Positions 43,559 to 52,541 of a stretch of 64,000 nt of DNA are shown one piece after another. This DNA is from Streptomyces sp. NBC_01260 (GTDB lineage Bacteria > Actinomycetota > Actinomycetes > Streptomycetales > Streptomycetaceae). Position 1 is the stretch's first letter. The number at the start of each line of letters is the position of its first letter. Both the position numbers and the translations under genes were made by a program. The stretch spans positions 6,696,001-6,760,000 of the forward strand of contig NZ_CP108464.1 in the NCBI RefSeq assembly GCF_036226405.1, written 5' to 3'. The notes beneath the pieces are model-generated. The model was not told the DNA's origin. It made no database searches and worked only from the letters and a program-made list of their open reading frames with translations.

Positions 43559-44944
43559 GTGACGTCCCGTACCCCGCGCGACTCCAGGCTGCGACTTGTC
43601 CGCCCGCGACCCCTCGCCACCGCTCGCAAGGCCGTGATCACCCGGCGCACCAGGCCGGCGCCCCGCCCGCCCGAGGGCACCCCGCCCCGGGCGGAACTGG
43701 CCCGCCAGGCCAGGACGGCCCTCGCCGACGCCGTGCGGATCGCCCGCTGGGCGGCCGGCGGCTCCCGCCCCGGCACACCACCCCTGGCCACCACGGCCCT
43801 CGAACGGGCCTCTTCGGAGCTGGAGTTGTCCCCGGCCCAGGTGCGCTCCGGCTGGGACCGGGCCCGGCTCGCCGGCCTCGTCGAACTGCACGGCGACACC
43901 GCACGGCCCGGCTGGCGGCTGCGCGCCTGGGACCGCGACGACTCCGCCGTGCTCCGCGGCTGGGTGGCGCTCTTCGACGCCTGGTCACTCGTCCACCCCG
44001 CACCGCAGGACATCGAGTCCACCGCGGTCGCCGAGGCCGTCGAAGCCGTGCCCCAGGTGCTCTCCCTCCTCCAGCTCTCGGCGGGCCCGGTCACCGTGCC
44101 CGCCCTCCTCGACCTCCTGGGCCAGCGCGTCGCCGAACTCCACGAGGAGCGCTGCGAGGTGCCGTACGGGCCGCAGCCGCTGCCCGCCCCCGCCGAGGCG
44201 GCGCCCACCACCCACCCCGAGGCGCTGGTCGCCCTCCTGCTGGACTGGGCCCTGGAGGGGCTGGCCGCCGTCGGGGCGCTCACCCTCGGCTCCGGGCACG
44301 CCACCCTCACCCCGCTCGGCAACTGGGCGGTCTGGGTCAAGCTGGAACAGATCTGCGTCGCCGCCCAGAGCCCGGCCGGGAACATCGAGCAGTCCGCCGC
44401 CGACATGCTGCTGGGCTGCGCCCGGCTCACCCCTGGACCGGCCCGTGCCGAATACCGCGCCTGGCTGGCGGCCCGCCCCGTCGGCAGCGCCGTCGCCGAA
44501 CTCCTCGGGGTGGCCCGGGGCGAGGACGCGCTGCTGCGTGGGCTCGCCTTCGAGGCGCTCCGCGTCGTCGGCGCACCCGCCGAGCCCGAGGTGCGCTCCG
44601 TCGTCGCCGACCCGTCGCTGCGCCCCTACGCGCTGCTCTGGCTCGCCGAGTACGAAGGGGCCGACCCCGAGGACGCCCAGGAGGTCCTCAGCCGCGAGGA
44701 GGCCACCTGGCTCTGGGTCGACACCGCGGCGGCCGTGGCCGACCACGGCGAGACCGGACTGCTGGTCCGCCACCTCGACTCGGCCGTGCAGGGCAGCGTC
44801 CCGGCCCTGCTCGACGAGGTACGGGCGGTCGGTCATCCGCGCACCGTCCAGGTCCTGGTGGCGCTGGCCGCCGCACACCCCGACCCCGCGCTCGCCAAAG
44901 CCGTCCGCAAGGCGGCGTTCCAGGTGCACACCGGCGGAGCCTGA
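43559..44944 (+). CDS. Large hypothetical protein, helical repeat-like
   Basis: 461-aa soluble protein I cannot assign. After an Arg/Pro-rich N terminus come Leu/Ala-rich helical stretches (ALERASSELELSPAQVRSGWDRARLAGLVELHG; VPQVLSLLQLSAGPVTVPALLDLLGQRVAELHEE; HPEALVALLLDWALEGLAAVGALTL). The C terminus repeats short HEAT-like units (AFEALRVVGAPAEPEVRSVV; LLDEVRAVGHPRTVQVLVALAAAHPDPALAKAVRKAAFQVHTG). The region near 170-190 could be a winged HTH. GTG at 43559 is a guess because no good ribosome site is visible; upstream extension is possible. Confidence 0.75.
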   Translation: MTSRTPRDSRLRLVRPRPLATARKAVITRRTRPAPRPPEGTPPRAELARQARTALADAVRIARWAAGGSRPGTPPLATTALERASSELELSPAQVRSGWDRARLAGLVELHGDTARPGWRLRAWDRDDSAVLRGWVALFDAWSLVHPAPQDIESTAVAEAVEAVPQVLSLLQLSAGPVTVPALLDLLGQRVAELHEERCEVPYGPQPLPAPAEAAPTTHPEALVALLLDWALEGLAAVGALTLGSGHATLTPLGNWAVWVKLEQICVAAQSPAGNIEQSAADMLLGCARLTPGPARAEYRAWLAARPVGSAVAELLGVARGEDALLRGLAFEALRVVGAPAEPEVRSVVADPSLRPYALLWLAEYEGADPEDAQEVLSREEATWLWVDTAAAVADHGETGLLVRHLDSAVQGSVPALLDEVRAVGHPRTVQVLVALAAAHPDPALAKAVRKAAFQVHTGGA

Positions 44945-44948
44945 GAAC

Positions 44949-44987
44949 GGTCCGGCCGACCGGGGGAGACCCGAGGCCGGCCGGACC
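44949..44987 (+). terminator. Hairpin after the hypothetical gene
   Basis: GGTCCGGCCG and CGGCCGGACC form a perfect 10-bp stem, starting four bases after the stop. The rest of the gap to 45220 has no gene that I can support. Confidence 0.65.
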
Positions 44988-45220
44988 CGCAGAGGCAGTC
45001 GGCTGCCCTGACGGCCGTGCGTTGTCCAGGGCTCCGGGGTGACCCGGCCCTGGATCCGGTCGCCCCCGACCGACGCGGCTGCGCGCAGCCCTGCGCCGAG
45101 TATCGAATAGCTCACACCGCAATGCACCTTATTGCTCACGGAGCGGAGTCGCCCAGGAGCGCTGGGCGGTTTTCGGCAACCGTGCCGGGAGCAGGCGGAA
45201 AAGTGATTGGACACCGCCAG

Positions 45221-45226
45221 TAGACT
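45221..45226 (+). promoter_or_regulatory. -10 box of a probable leaderless promoter
   Basis: TAGACT (TANNNT) lies seven bases before the ATG of the 10-codon upstream ORF, so transcription should start at or next to that ATG. No ribosome site precedes it. Confidence 0.6.
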
Positions 45227-45233
45227 GGTGCTC

Positions 45234-45266
45234 ATGGCAACTCTCCTTGTGCGTATGCGTGAGTAG
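45234..45266 (+). CDS. Leader peptide (uORF) upstream of the ABC-F gene
   Basis: Ten-codon frame encoding MATLLVRMRE then TAG, 64 bases before the ABC-F start. It begins at the predicted transcription start, so it would be read as a leaderless message. The position, short length and basic C-terminal Arg-Met-Arg-Glu fit a ribosome-stalling or attenuation peptide, as known upstream of many antibiotic-resistance ABC-F genes. Function is inference. Confidence 0.6.
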   Translation: MATLLVRMRE

Positions 45267-45330
45267 CGGCGTTCGAGTCGTGAATCGCTAGCCGTTCCTC
45301 CGCCGTCCATTCCGCCCTGGAGTTTTTCCC

Positions 45331-46929
<1,599 letters not shown>

Positions 46930-47021
46930 CCCGTCCCGCCGCCCGCTGATCCACTCCCACTGGATCATTCGGCCTACGCGTGATCCCTCATCTGTGTGAG
47001 TACGTCTCGTACCTCGGCGCG

Positions 47022-47047
47022 GCGCCCGGCAGATAGCTGCCGGGCGC
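47022..47047 (+). terminator. Hairpin terminator after the ABC-F gene
   Basis: Perfect 11-bp stem GCGCCCGGCAG/CTGCCGGGCGC with a 4-nt loop. The remainder of 46930-47269 shows nothing I can call. Confidence 0.75.
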
Positions 47048-47269
47048 ACCCATATGCGGGCGCAATCCCCTCGCGGCCCTGACCTGGACGTTCCTCCCGG
47101 GGAGTTCCCCCCGGGCCCGTCACAGCCCTGCGGAATGCGAGATTCCGATCAGTCCGGCGCACTCCCGGGGCGTGAATCCGGTTGCACGGACCTTGCCGAA
47201 TGGGTGGCCAGGAAGCTCCGGAGGGGTGATCATGAGAGTCCAGAGCGCACTTCCCACGAGGAGGCACGG

Positions 47270-47491
47270 GTGGCCGAGACTCTGAAGAAGGGCAGCCGGG
47301 TAACCGGCGCCGCGCGCGACAAGCTCGCGGCAGACCTGAAGAAGAAGTACGACTCCGGTGCGAGCATCCGGGCGTTGGCCGAGGAAACCGGCCGCTCCTA
47401 CGGATTCGTCCACCGGATGCTCAGCGAGTCCGGAGTGACGCTGCGAGGACGCGGCGGCGCGACACGAGGCAAGAAGGCCGCAGCGGCCTGA
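47270..47491 (+). CDS. Small helix-turn-helix protein
   Basis: 73-aa basic protein with one HTH: ARDKLAADLKKKYDSGASIRALAEETGRSYGFVHRMLSESGVTLRGRGG, then a Lys/Ala tail. The HTH has the same layout as resolvase/transposase and Lsr2-tail modules found in actinobacterial nucleoid or regulatory proteins. GTG at 47270 is chosen because GAGGAGG lies five bases upstream; longer readings add unlike residues. Single gene between terminators. DNA binding is likely; targets unknown. Confidence 0.88.
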   Translation: MAETLKKGSRVTGAARDKLAADLKKKYDSGASIRALAEETGRSYGFVHRMLSESGVTLRGRGGATRGKKAAAA

Positions 47492-47507
47492 CAGCCGTCG
47501 GCGGATC

Positions 47508-47587
47508 GGGACAGGTCGTACGACCTGCCCCGGGGCTCACCGGTTTCGGCGGTGGCCACCCGGTCGACCGTGCGGTCGATCGGGTGG
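47508..47587 (+). terminator. Double hairpin after the small HTH gene
   Basis: Two stem-loops in a row: GGGACAGGTCGT/ACGACCTGCCCC (47508-47531, one mismatch) and CCACCCGGTCGACCG/CGGTCGATCGGGTGG (47556-47587, one mismatch, 2-nt gap). Either can end transcription; the second lies just before the enoyl-CoA hydratase promoter. Confidence 0.65.
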
Positions 47588-47643
47588 TTACTGTTCAGTC
47601 ACTTAGCTCCATGTGCTGACTGCACCCGAACCGGAGGCGCTCC

Positions 47644-48435
47644 ATGACCTCGCTCGACTCCGTGCTCGACAAGGACGGCGTACGACTCACCGTCGATGAC
47701 GCGATTGCCACGGTGACCCTCACCAATCCGGCCAAGCGCAACGCTCAGTCCCCCGCTCTGTGGCGGGCGTTGACAGAGGCCGGACGGGCCCTGCCCGGCA
47801 GTGTGCGGGTCGTCGTGCTGCGCGGCGAAGGCGTGTCCTTCTCCGCCGGTCTCGACCGCCAGGCGTTCACCCCCGAGGGCTTCGACGGCGAGCCGTCCTT
47901 CCTCGACATGGGGCGTGGCCCCGAGGCCGAGCTCGACGGGGTCATCGCCGAGTACCAGGAGGCGTTCACCTGGTGGCGTCGCAACGACATCGTGTCGATC
48001 GCGGCCGTCCAGGGACATGCCATCGGTGCGGGCTTCCAGCTCGCTCTCGCCTGCGATCTGCGGATCGTCGCCGAGGACGTGCAGTTCGCCATGCGCGAGA
48101 CCAGCCTCGGTCTGGTGCCCGACCTCACCGGCACGCACCCCTTGGTGCACCTGGTGGGGTACGCACGCGCGCTCGAAATCTGCGCCACCGGCCGCTTCGT
48201 GCACGCCCCGGAGGCCGAGCGCACCGGACTGGCCAACCTCGTGGTGCCCGCCGAGGAGCTCGACGGAGCCGCCCGCGACCTGGCCGGCGCCCTGCTGGCC
48301 GCCCCGCGCGACGCCCTCGTCGAGACCAAGGCCCTGCTGAGCGGGGCCGTCTCCCGTACGTACGAGGAGCAGCGCACCGCCGAACGGGCCGCGCAGGGCC
48401 GCCGGCTGCGCGACCTGGCGGGCATGTCCGACTGA
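47644..48435 (+). CDS. Enoyl-CoA hydratase/isomerase family protein
   Basis: 263-aa crotonase-fold enzyme. Conserved stretches: VTLTNPAKRNAQSPALWRALTEAG, oxyanion-hole region LRGEGVSFSAGLDRQAF and AAVQGHAIGAGFQLALACDLRIVAEDVQFAMRETSLGLVPDLTGTHPLVHLVGYARALEICATGR. The typical second catalytic Glu position (LGLVPD instead of GxxPExG) has Asp, so classic hydratase chemistry is uncertain; isomerase or thioesterase is possible. GGAGG precedes the ATG by seven bases. Single-gene unit. Confidence 0.92.
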   Translation: MTSLDSVLDKDGVRLTVDDAIATVTLTNPAKRNAQSPALWRALTEAGRALPGSVRVVVLRGEGVSFSAGLDRQAFTPEGFDGEPSFLDMGRGPEAELDGVIAEYQEAFTWWRRNDIVSIAAVQGHAIGAGFQLALACDLRIVAEDVQFAMRETSLGLVPDLTGTHPLVHLVGYARALEICATGRFVHAPEAERTGLANLVVPAEELDGAARDLAGALLAAPRDALVETKALLSGAVSRTYEEQRTAERAAQGRRLRDLAGMSD

Positions 48436-48443
48436 TACGTCAC

Positions 48444-48471
48444 CCGGCCGGGGGCACACCGCCCCGGCCGG
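48444..48471. terminator. Bidirectional hairpin between convergent genes
   Basis: CCGGCCGGGG and CCCCGGCCGG form a 10-bp stem with an 8-nt loop between the hydratase gene and the minus-strand gene that ends at 48524. Confidence 0.7.
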
Positions 48472-48523
48472 CCGAACGCGGCGCGCCCCGCCGGCCCGCG
48501 TCCGGCCGCCCGAGGCGCCCGGT

Positions 48524-49258
48524 TCAGCCTTCCGAGGCCTCCGGCGCCCCCGGTGGCGCCGATTGCCCCGTCACCGCCGTGACCAGCACCGCGACCGGCG
48601 GATGCCCGTCCACCGCTTCCGTCACCGCGGCCCGCACCGAGCGTGCCACGTCGAGCGCGCGGTGGCCGCCGTCCGTCGCCAGCTCGACCCGTACGTGGTC
48701 CGCGCCCGTGTGCACCGCCGCGCCCAGCACCCGGGTCAGCGTCGCGACACCGGCCACCCCGGCGGCCGCCCGGCCCGCCGCGTCCCCGGGTTTCGCCGCC
48801 CGCACCTCGGCCGGCTCCGGCTCCGCCCGCTCCGGCGCGGTCTCCAGCAACTCCGTCACCTGGAGGTCCACCTCGGCGACCACCAGGCCGAGCCGCCGCG
48901 AGGCAGCCGCCAGCAGCGCCGAGCGCAGCGCCGCCGCGGCGACGGGCAGCGGCTGCTCGGCGGTCGCCGCCATGGTCGCCTCGATCCGCAGCGGGCCCGG
49001 CGGCAGCGCACTCGGGGGCGAGGGCACCTGCGGTTCGCAGGCCGTCCCCGGATCGGCCACCGCGATCCTCAGCTCACCGAGCACCGGCCCCGCGCCGGGA
49101 CGGCGTACCGCCCGGCGCAGCACCGCGACCGCGGCCCGTTCCGAGATCCAGACCCCGTCCGCCGGACCACCCAGAGGGAGCAGCCGGCCCAGGCCGAGCC
49201 GTTGCCGAACCGCAGCCGTCCATCCGTCGGCCCTGTTCGGGCTGTCAGCCGTCGTCAT
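48524..49258 (-). CDS. Hypothetical protein divergent from the Asp23/Gls24 operon
   Basis: 244-aa soluble Ala/Pro-rich protein: DGWTAAVRQRLGLGRLLPLGGPADGVWISERAAVAVLRRAVRRPGAGPVLGELRIAVADP, then GPLRIEATMAATAEQPLPVAAAALRSALLAAASRRLGLVVAEVDLQVTELLE and a C-terminal VRAAVTEAVDGHPPVAVLVTAVTG. The layout with a repeated GLxVAEVDLxVTxLL strand-turn resembles Asp23 domains, and position supports a related role. Streptomyces genomes sometimes label it nucleopolyhedrovirus P10 family, a name without functional meaning. Start ATG 49258. Confidence 0.75.
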   Translation of the reverse strand: MTTADSPNRADGWTAAVRQRLGLGRLLPLGGPADGVWISERAAVAVLRRAVRRPGAGPVLGELRIAVADPGTACEPQVPSPPSALPPGPLRIEATMAATAEQPLPVAAAALRSALLAAASRRLGLVVAEVDLQVTELLETAPERAEPEPAEVRAAKPGDAAGRAAAGVAGVATLTRVLGAAVHTGADHVRVELATDGGHRALDVARSVRAAVTEAVDGHPPVAVLVTAVTGQSAPPGAPEASEG

Positions 49259-49351
49259 CGCCCCAGCCTGCCGTATCCACGGCGCGAGACGGGGCAAGCG
49301 CACTTAATGTGGGCAATGAAGTCCAACTCTGCCCCGAAGGGAAGAACGGCG

Positions 49352-49828
49352 ATGACCGAGACCCCACAGCGGAACCGGCCCGAGAACCCCGACAAGGACG
49401 CGAGCACGCCACTGACCAAGCGCGGCGGGGGAGACCCCGCCACCCGCGGCCGCACGACGATCGCCGACGGCGTGGTCGAGAAGATCGCCGGAATGGCGGC
49501 TCGCGACGTGGTCGGCGTGCACGCGATGGGCAGTGGCCTCTCCCGAACCTTCGGCGCGGTGCGCGACCGGGTGCCCGGCGGCGGCAAGTCCGTCACCCGG
49601 GGCGTGAAGGCCGAGGTCGGCGAGTCGCAGACCGCCCTCGACCTGGAGGTCGTCGTGGACTACGGCGTGTCGATCGCCGATGTCGCGCGTGACGTACGGG
49701 AGAACGTTGTCGCCGCGGTCGAGCGGATGACGGGTCTCGAAGTCGTCGAGGTCAACATCGCGGTGAGCGATGTGAAGCTGCCCGACGAGGACGATGACGA
49801 CGAACAGCCCGAGCCACGTCTCCAGTAG
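49352..49828 (+). CDS. Asp23/Gls24 family envelope stress protein
   Basis: 158-aa cytoplasmic alkaline-shock protein. Canonical Asp23 domain: RGRTTIADGVVEKIAGMAARDVVGVHAMG...VTRGVKAEVGESQTALDLEVVVDYGVSIADVARDVRENVVAAVERMTGLEVVEVNIAVSDVKLP, with an acidic tail. The N-terminal 35 residues are polar and disordered. Strong GAAGGGAAG ribosome site. First gene of a six-gene unit that ends with an AmaP-like anchor; in firmicutes such proteins form membrane-tethered layers through AmaP. Confidence 0.95.
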   Translation: MTETPQRNRPENPDKDASTPLTKRGGGDPATRGRTTIADGVVEKIAGMAARDVVGVHAMGSGLSRTFGAVRDRVPGGGKSVTRGVKAEVGESQTALDLEVVVDYGVSIADVARDVRENVVAAVERMTGLEVVEVNIAVSDVKLPDEDDDDEQPEPRLQ

Positions 49829-49860
49829 TCCTCCCGTCCGAGGTAGTTGAGGAGCGCACG

Positions 49861-50052
49861 ATGAGCATGGCTGTGGTCGGCATGGTGGCGGGCATGGCGC
49901 TCGGATTCGCCGGATATTTCGGCGGTTTCGGTGCCTTCCTGCTGGTGGCCGCGTTGGGGGCGGTCGGCTTCGTCGCCGGTCGCTTCTTCGACGGTGACCT
50001 GGAGCCCGGCGACTTCTTCCGGAGTCGCGATCGCGGCGACCGACGACGGTGA
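49861..50052 (+). CDS. Small membrane protein in Asp23 cluster (DUF2273-like)
   Basis: 63-aa protein with one or two short hydrophobic stretches (about 4-42, Gly/Ala-rich) and a charged C terminus (DGDLEPGDFFRSRDRGDRRR). Small membrane partners of this size accompany Asp23 genes in Gram-positives. GAGGAG precedes the ATG, and its stop overlaps the next start (GTGA). Confidence 0.85.
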   Translation: MSMAVVGMVAGMALGFAGYFGGFGAFLLVAALGAVGFVAGRFFDGDLEPGDFFRSRDRGDRRR

Positions 50053-50411
50053 CGGCCGTGTCGGGGGCGAGCGGCCGGGTCGCCGCCGCGGAGCGCGGGG
50101 AGACCCGGATCGCCGACCGGGTGGTCGCGAAGATCGCCGCGCAGGCGGCGAAGGAGGCCGTCGAAGAGCCGGCGAAGGACGGTGCGTCGCCGCGCGCCAC
50201 GGTCACGGTGCACCGTGACACGGCCCGGGTGCGGGTGAGTCTGGAGCTCGGGTATCCCAGCGACATCGGCCGCCAGTGCGGTGCCGTGCGTCACCGGGTC
50301 GCGATGCGGGTAAAAGCGTTGGCGGGGATGGAGGTGCCGGAAGTGGCCGTACAGGTCGAACGCCTGCACCCCTCAGGAGCGAGTCTCGCGGCGCAGGGGA
50401 GGATCCGATGA
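50049..50411 (+). CDS. Second Asp23/Gls24 family protein
   Basis: 120-aa Asp23-type domain: GETRIADRVVAKIAAQAAKEAVEEPAKDGASPRATVTVHRDTARVRVSLELGYPSDIGRQCGAVRHRVAMRVKALAGMEVPEVAVQVERLHP. It is shorter and more diverged than the first copy. GTG start overlaps the previous stop, and its own stop overlaps the following ATG, so the genes are read in strict order. Confidence 0.9.
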   Translation: MTAVSGASGRVAAAERGETRIADRVVAKIAAQAAKEAVEEPAKDGASPRATVTVHRDTARVRVSLELGYPSDIGRQCGAVRHRVAMRVKALAGMEVPEVAVQVERLHPSGASLAAQGRIR

Positions 50412-51094
50412 CCGAGCCCCAGAACCCGGAACACAGCACGCAGCGGCTGCCCACGGTCCAGCCGGTGGAGCACGGGGACGTGCTCGAACTCGACCAGTCG
50501 GCGTCGTCCGCGGCCTACGACCCGGTGCCCGCCAAGGAGCGGGGCGAGGGCGGCGGCGGCCGCTTCTGGTCCGCGCGCCGCGTTCCGGCCGGCATCCTCG
50601 CCCTGGTGGTCCTCGGCGGCGCCGGACTCCTCCTGTACGACGTGGCGGCGGTGCGGGCCGGCCATCCGGCGATGCAGTGGCGCCGCTCGCTGGCCGACGA
50701 GCTGGCCCGGCGGCCGCTGAACGACGTCTGGGTACTGACCGGTGCGGCGGTCGCGGCGGCGATCGGCCTGTGGCTGACCGTCCTCGCGCTCACGCCCGGA
50801 CTCCGTGACCTGCTGCCGATGCGCCGCGACCACCCCGGTGTACGGGCCGCGCTGGACCGGACCGCGGCCGCGACGGTCCTGCGCGACCGGGCCGTCGAGG
50901 TGTCCGGTGTGCAGTCGGTCCGGGTCCGGATGAGACGGAGCAAGGTGAGGGTGCGGGCCGTCTCGCACTTCCGTGAACTCGACGACGTACGGGCCGATCT
51001 GGACACCGCACTCTCCATGGGCATCGGGGAGCTCGGACTGTCCAGGCCGCCGCGCCTGTCCGTCCATGTCCGCCGTCCGGCGAAGAAGGGGTGA
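50408..51094 (+). CDS. DUF6286-type membrane protein of the Asp23 cluster
   Basis: 228-aa protein. An N-terminal acidic cytoplasmic tail (about 55 aa) precedes two membrane helices (GILALVVLGGAGLLLYDVAAV and VWVLTGAAVAAAIGLWLTVLALTPG). A C-terminal cytosolic domain follows (DRTAAATVLRDRAVEVSGVQSVRVRMRRSKVRVRAVSHF), resembling an Asp23-like or alkaline-shock fold. Located between an Asp23 gene and amaP with ATGA and GTGA overlaps. It likely anchors the stress proteins. Confidence 0.85.
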   Translation: MTEPQNPEHSTQRLPTVQPVEHGDVLELDQSASSAAYDPVPAKERGEGGGGRFWSARRVPAGILALVVLGGAGLLLYDVAAVRAGHPAMQWRRSLADELARRPLNDVWVLTGAAVAAAIGLWLTVLALTPGLRDLLPMRRDHPGVRAALDRTAAATVLRDRAVEVSGVQSVRVRMRRSKVRVRAVSHFRELDDVRADLDTALSMGIGELGLSRPPRLSVHVRRPAKKG

Positions 51095-51678
51095 GCGGCG
51101 TGCTCAGGACCGTCAACCGGGTGCTGCTGGGCCTCGCCGGGCTGGTGCTGGTCTGCGTGGGCGGCGGAGTGCTGGCCGCCGCGACCGGGCTCTCCGTACC
51201 GTCCTGGTGGCCCTGGTCCGGCAAGAACGACGTACTGCTCAGCGAGGCCGACCGGGACCGCTGGCGCTCGGACGGCTGGTGGTGGCCGACGGTGATCGCG
51301 GTCCTCGCCGTCCTCGTCGTGCTCGCCCTGTGGTGGCTGCTGGCCCAACTGCGCCGGGCCCGCCTCTCCGAGGTGCTGGTGGACAGCGGGGACGGCGAGG
51401 GTGCGCTGCTGCGCGGCCGAGCCCTGGAGGGCGTGCTCGCCGCGGAGGCGGGGTCCCTGGACGGGGTGGCCCGCGCCCAGGTCGTACTCACCGGGAAGCG
51501 CAGTACCCCGCAGGCCAGGGTCCGGCTGCTGATGGAGCCGCACGCGGCGCCCGACAAGGCGCTGGGCCGGCTGACCGACGAGGCGCTGGCCCATGCCAGG
51601 GACTCCGCGGGGCTGGCGCGGCTGCCCGCGGAGGTGCGGCTGAGGGCGGTCAAGCACCGCGCGGAGCGGGTGAGCTGA
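51091..51678 (+). CDS. amaP: Alkaline shock response membrane anchor AmaP-like protein
   Basis: 195-aa protein with the AmaP layout. Two hydrophobic helices (residues about 9-30 and 65-85) are separated by a Trp-rich loop (PSWWPWSGKNDVLLSEADRDRWRSDGWWWPT). A soluble domain follows (GALLRGRALEGVLAAEAGSLDGVARAQVVLTGKRSTPQARVRLLMEP). GTG overlaps the previous stop. In staphylococci AmaP tethers Asp23 to the membrane; here the Streptomyces version presumably does the same for the two Asp23 paralogues. Confidence 0.85.
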   Translation: MSGVLRTVNRVLLGLAGLVLVCVGGGVLAAATGLSVPSWWPWSGKNDVLLSEADRDRWRSDGWWWPTVIAVLAVLVVLALWWLLAQLRRARLSEVLVDSGDGEGALLRGRALEGVLAAEAGSLDGVARAQVVLTGKRSTPQARVRLLMEPHAAPDKALGRLTDEALAHARDSAGLARLPAEVRLRAVKHRAERVS

Positions 51679-51720
51679 CGGACGGTACGGATACGCGGGC
51701 GGACGGTACGGATACGCGGG
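51679..51720. repeat. Tandem 21-bp repeat, two copies
   Basis: A 21-base unit (ends TACGGATACGCGGG) is repeated exactly head to tail right after the amaP stop. No hairpin is formed. It may be a recent duplication or slipped-strand event; no function is evident. Confidence 0.85.
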
Positions 51721-51781
51721 CGGGCCGGAGTCATCCGCCCCGCCCGCGCGTCGTTCGTCCGGCCGTGCGGCGGTGGACGGT

Positions 51782-52537
51782 TCAGAAGCCGTGCCGGGAG
51801 CCGCCGTCGACCGGGACCATGATGCCGGTCAGATACGAGGCGGCGGGCGAGAGCAGGAAGGCCGCCGTCCGGCCGAACTCCTGCGGGGTGCCGTAGCGGC
51901 GCAGCGGGATGCGCGCCTCGTTGGCCGTGCGCGAGGCCTCCGCGTCGCCGGAGAGCGCGTCCAGTTCACGCACCCGGTCCGTGTCGATCCGGGCCGGCAG
52001 CACGCCCACCACCCGGATGCCCCGAGGGCCGAGCTCGTTGGCCAGTGACTTGGCGAACCCGGCCAGGCCGGGCCGCAGACCGTTGGAAATGGTCAGACCG
52101 GCGATCGGCTCGTGGACGGAGCCGGAGAGCACGAAGCCGATGACACCGCCCTCGCCGAGCGCCGCGGCGGCCGCACGGGCCAGACGCACCGCGCCCAGGA
52201 AGACCGAATCGAAGGCCGACTGCCACTGCTCGTCGGTGTTGTCCGCGACGAAGCCGGGCGCCGGACCGCCGACGCTGATGAGGATGCCGTCGAGCCGGCC
52301 GAACCCCTCCTGCGCGGCGTCCACCAGCCGCTGCGCCACGGAGGGGTCGGCGTTGTCCGCGGCGAGCCCGACGGCGTCCGGGCCCAGTTCGTCGGCGGCC
52401 GCCCGGACGCTCTTCTCGTCCCGGCCGGTGATGATCACCCTCGCGCCGTCGTCCACCAGCGCCCGTGCCGCGGCGTTGCCCAGTCCCCGGGTCGCGCCGG
52501 TGACGATGTACACACGGTCCTTCAGTCCAAGATCCAT
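51782..52537 (-). CDS. SDR-family oxidoreductase lacking the canonical Tyr
   Basis: 251-aa Rossmann-fold protein. Cofactor motif TGATRGLGNAAARAL and a NNAG-like ISVGGPAPG are present. Where classical SDRs have S...YxxxK, this one has VLSGSVHEPIAGLTISNGLRPGLAGFAKSLANELGP, with Asn in place of Tyr. C-terminal MVPVDGGSRHGF is typical. The Tyr-less SNxLRPG variant is seen in a known SDR subgroup, so activity may differ from ordinary dehydrogenation. Start ATG 52537, only four bases from the GH15 gene stop, so they share a transcript. Confidence 0.9.
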   Translation of the reverse strand: MDLGLKDRVYIVTGATRGLGNAAARALVDDGARVIITGRDEKSVRAAADELGPDAVGLAADNADPSVAQRLVDAAQEGFGRLDGILISVGGPAPGFVADNTDEQWQSAFDSVFLGAVRLARAAAAALGEGGVIGFVLSGSVHEPIAGLTISNGLRPGLAGFAKSLANELGPRGIRVVGVLPARIDTDRVRELDALSGDAEASRTANEARIPLRRYGTPQEFGRTAAFLLSPAASYLTGIMVPVDGGSRHGF

Positions 52538-52541
52538 GGCC

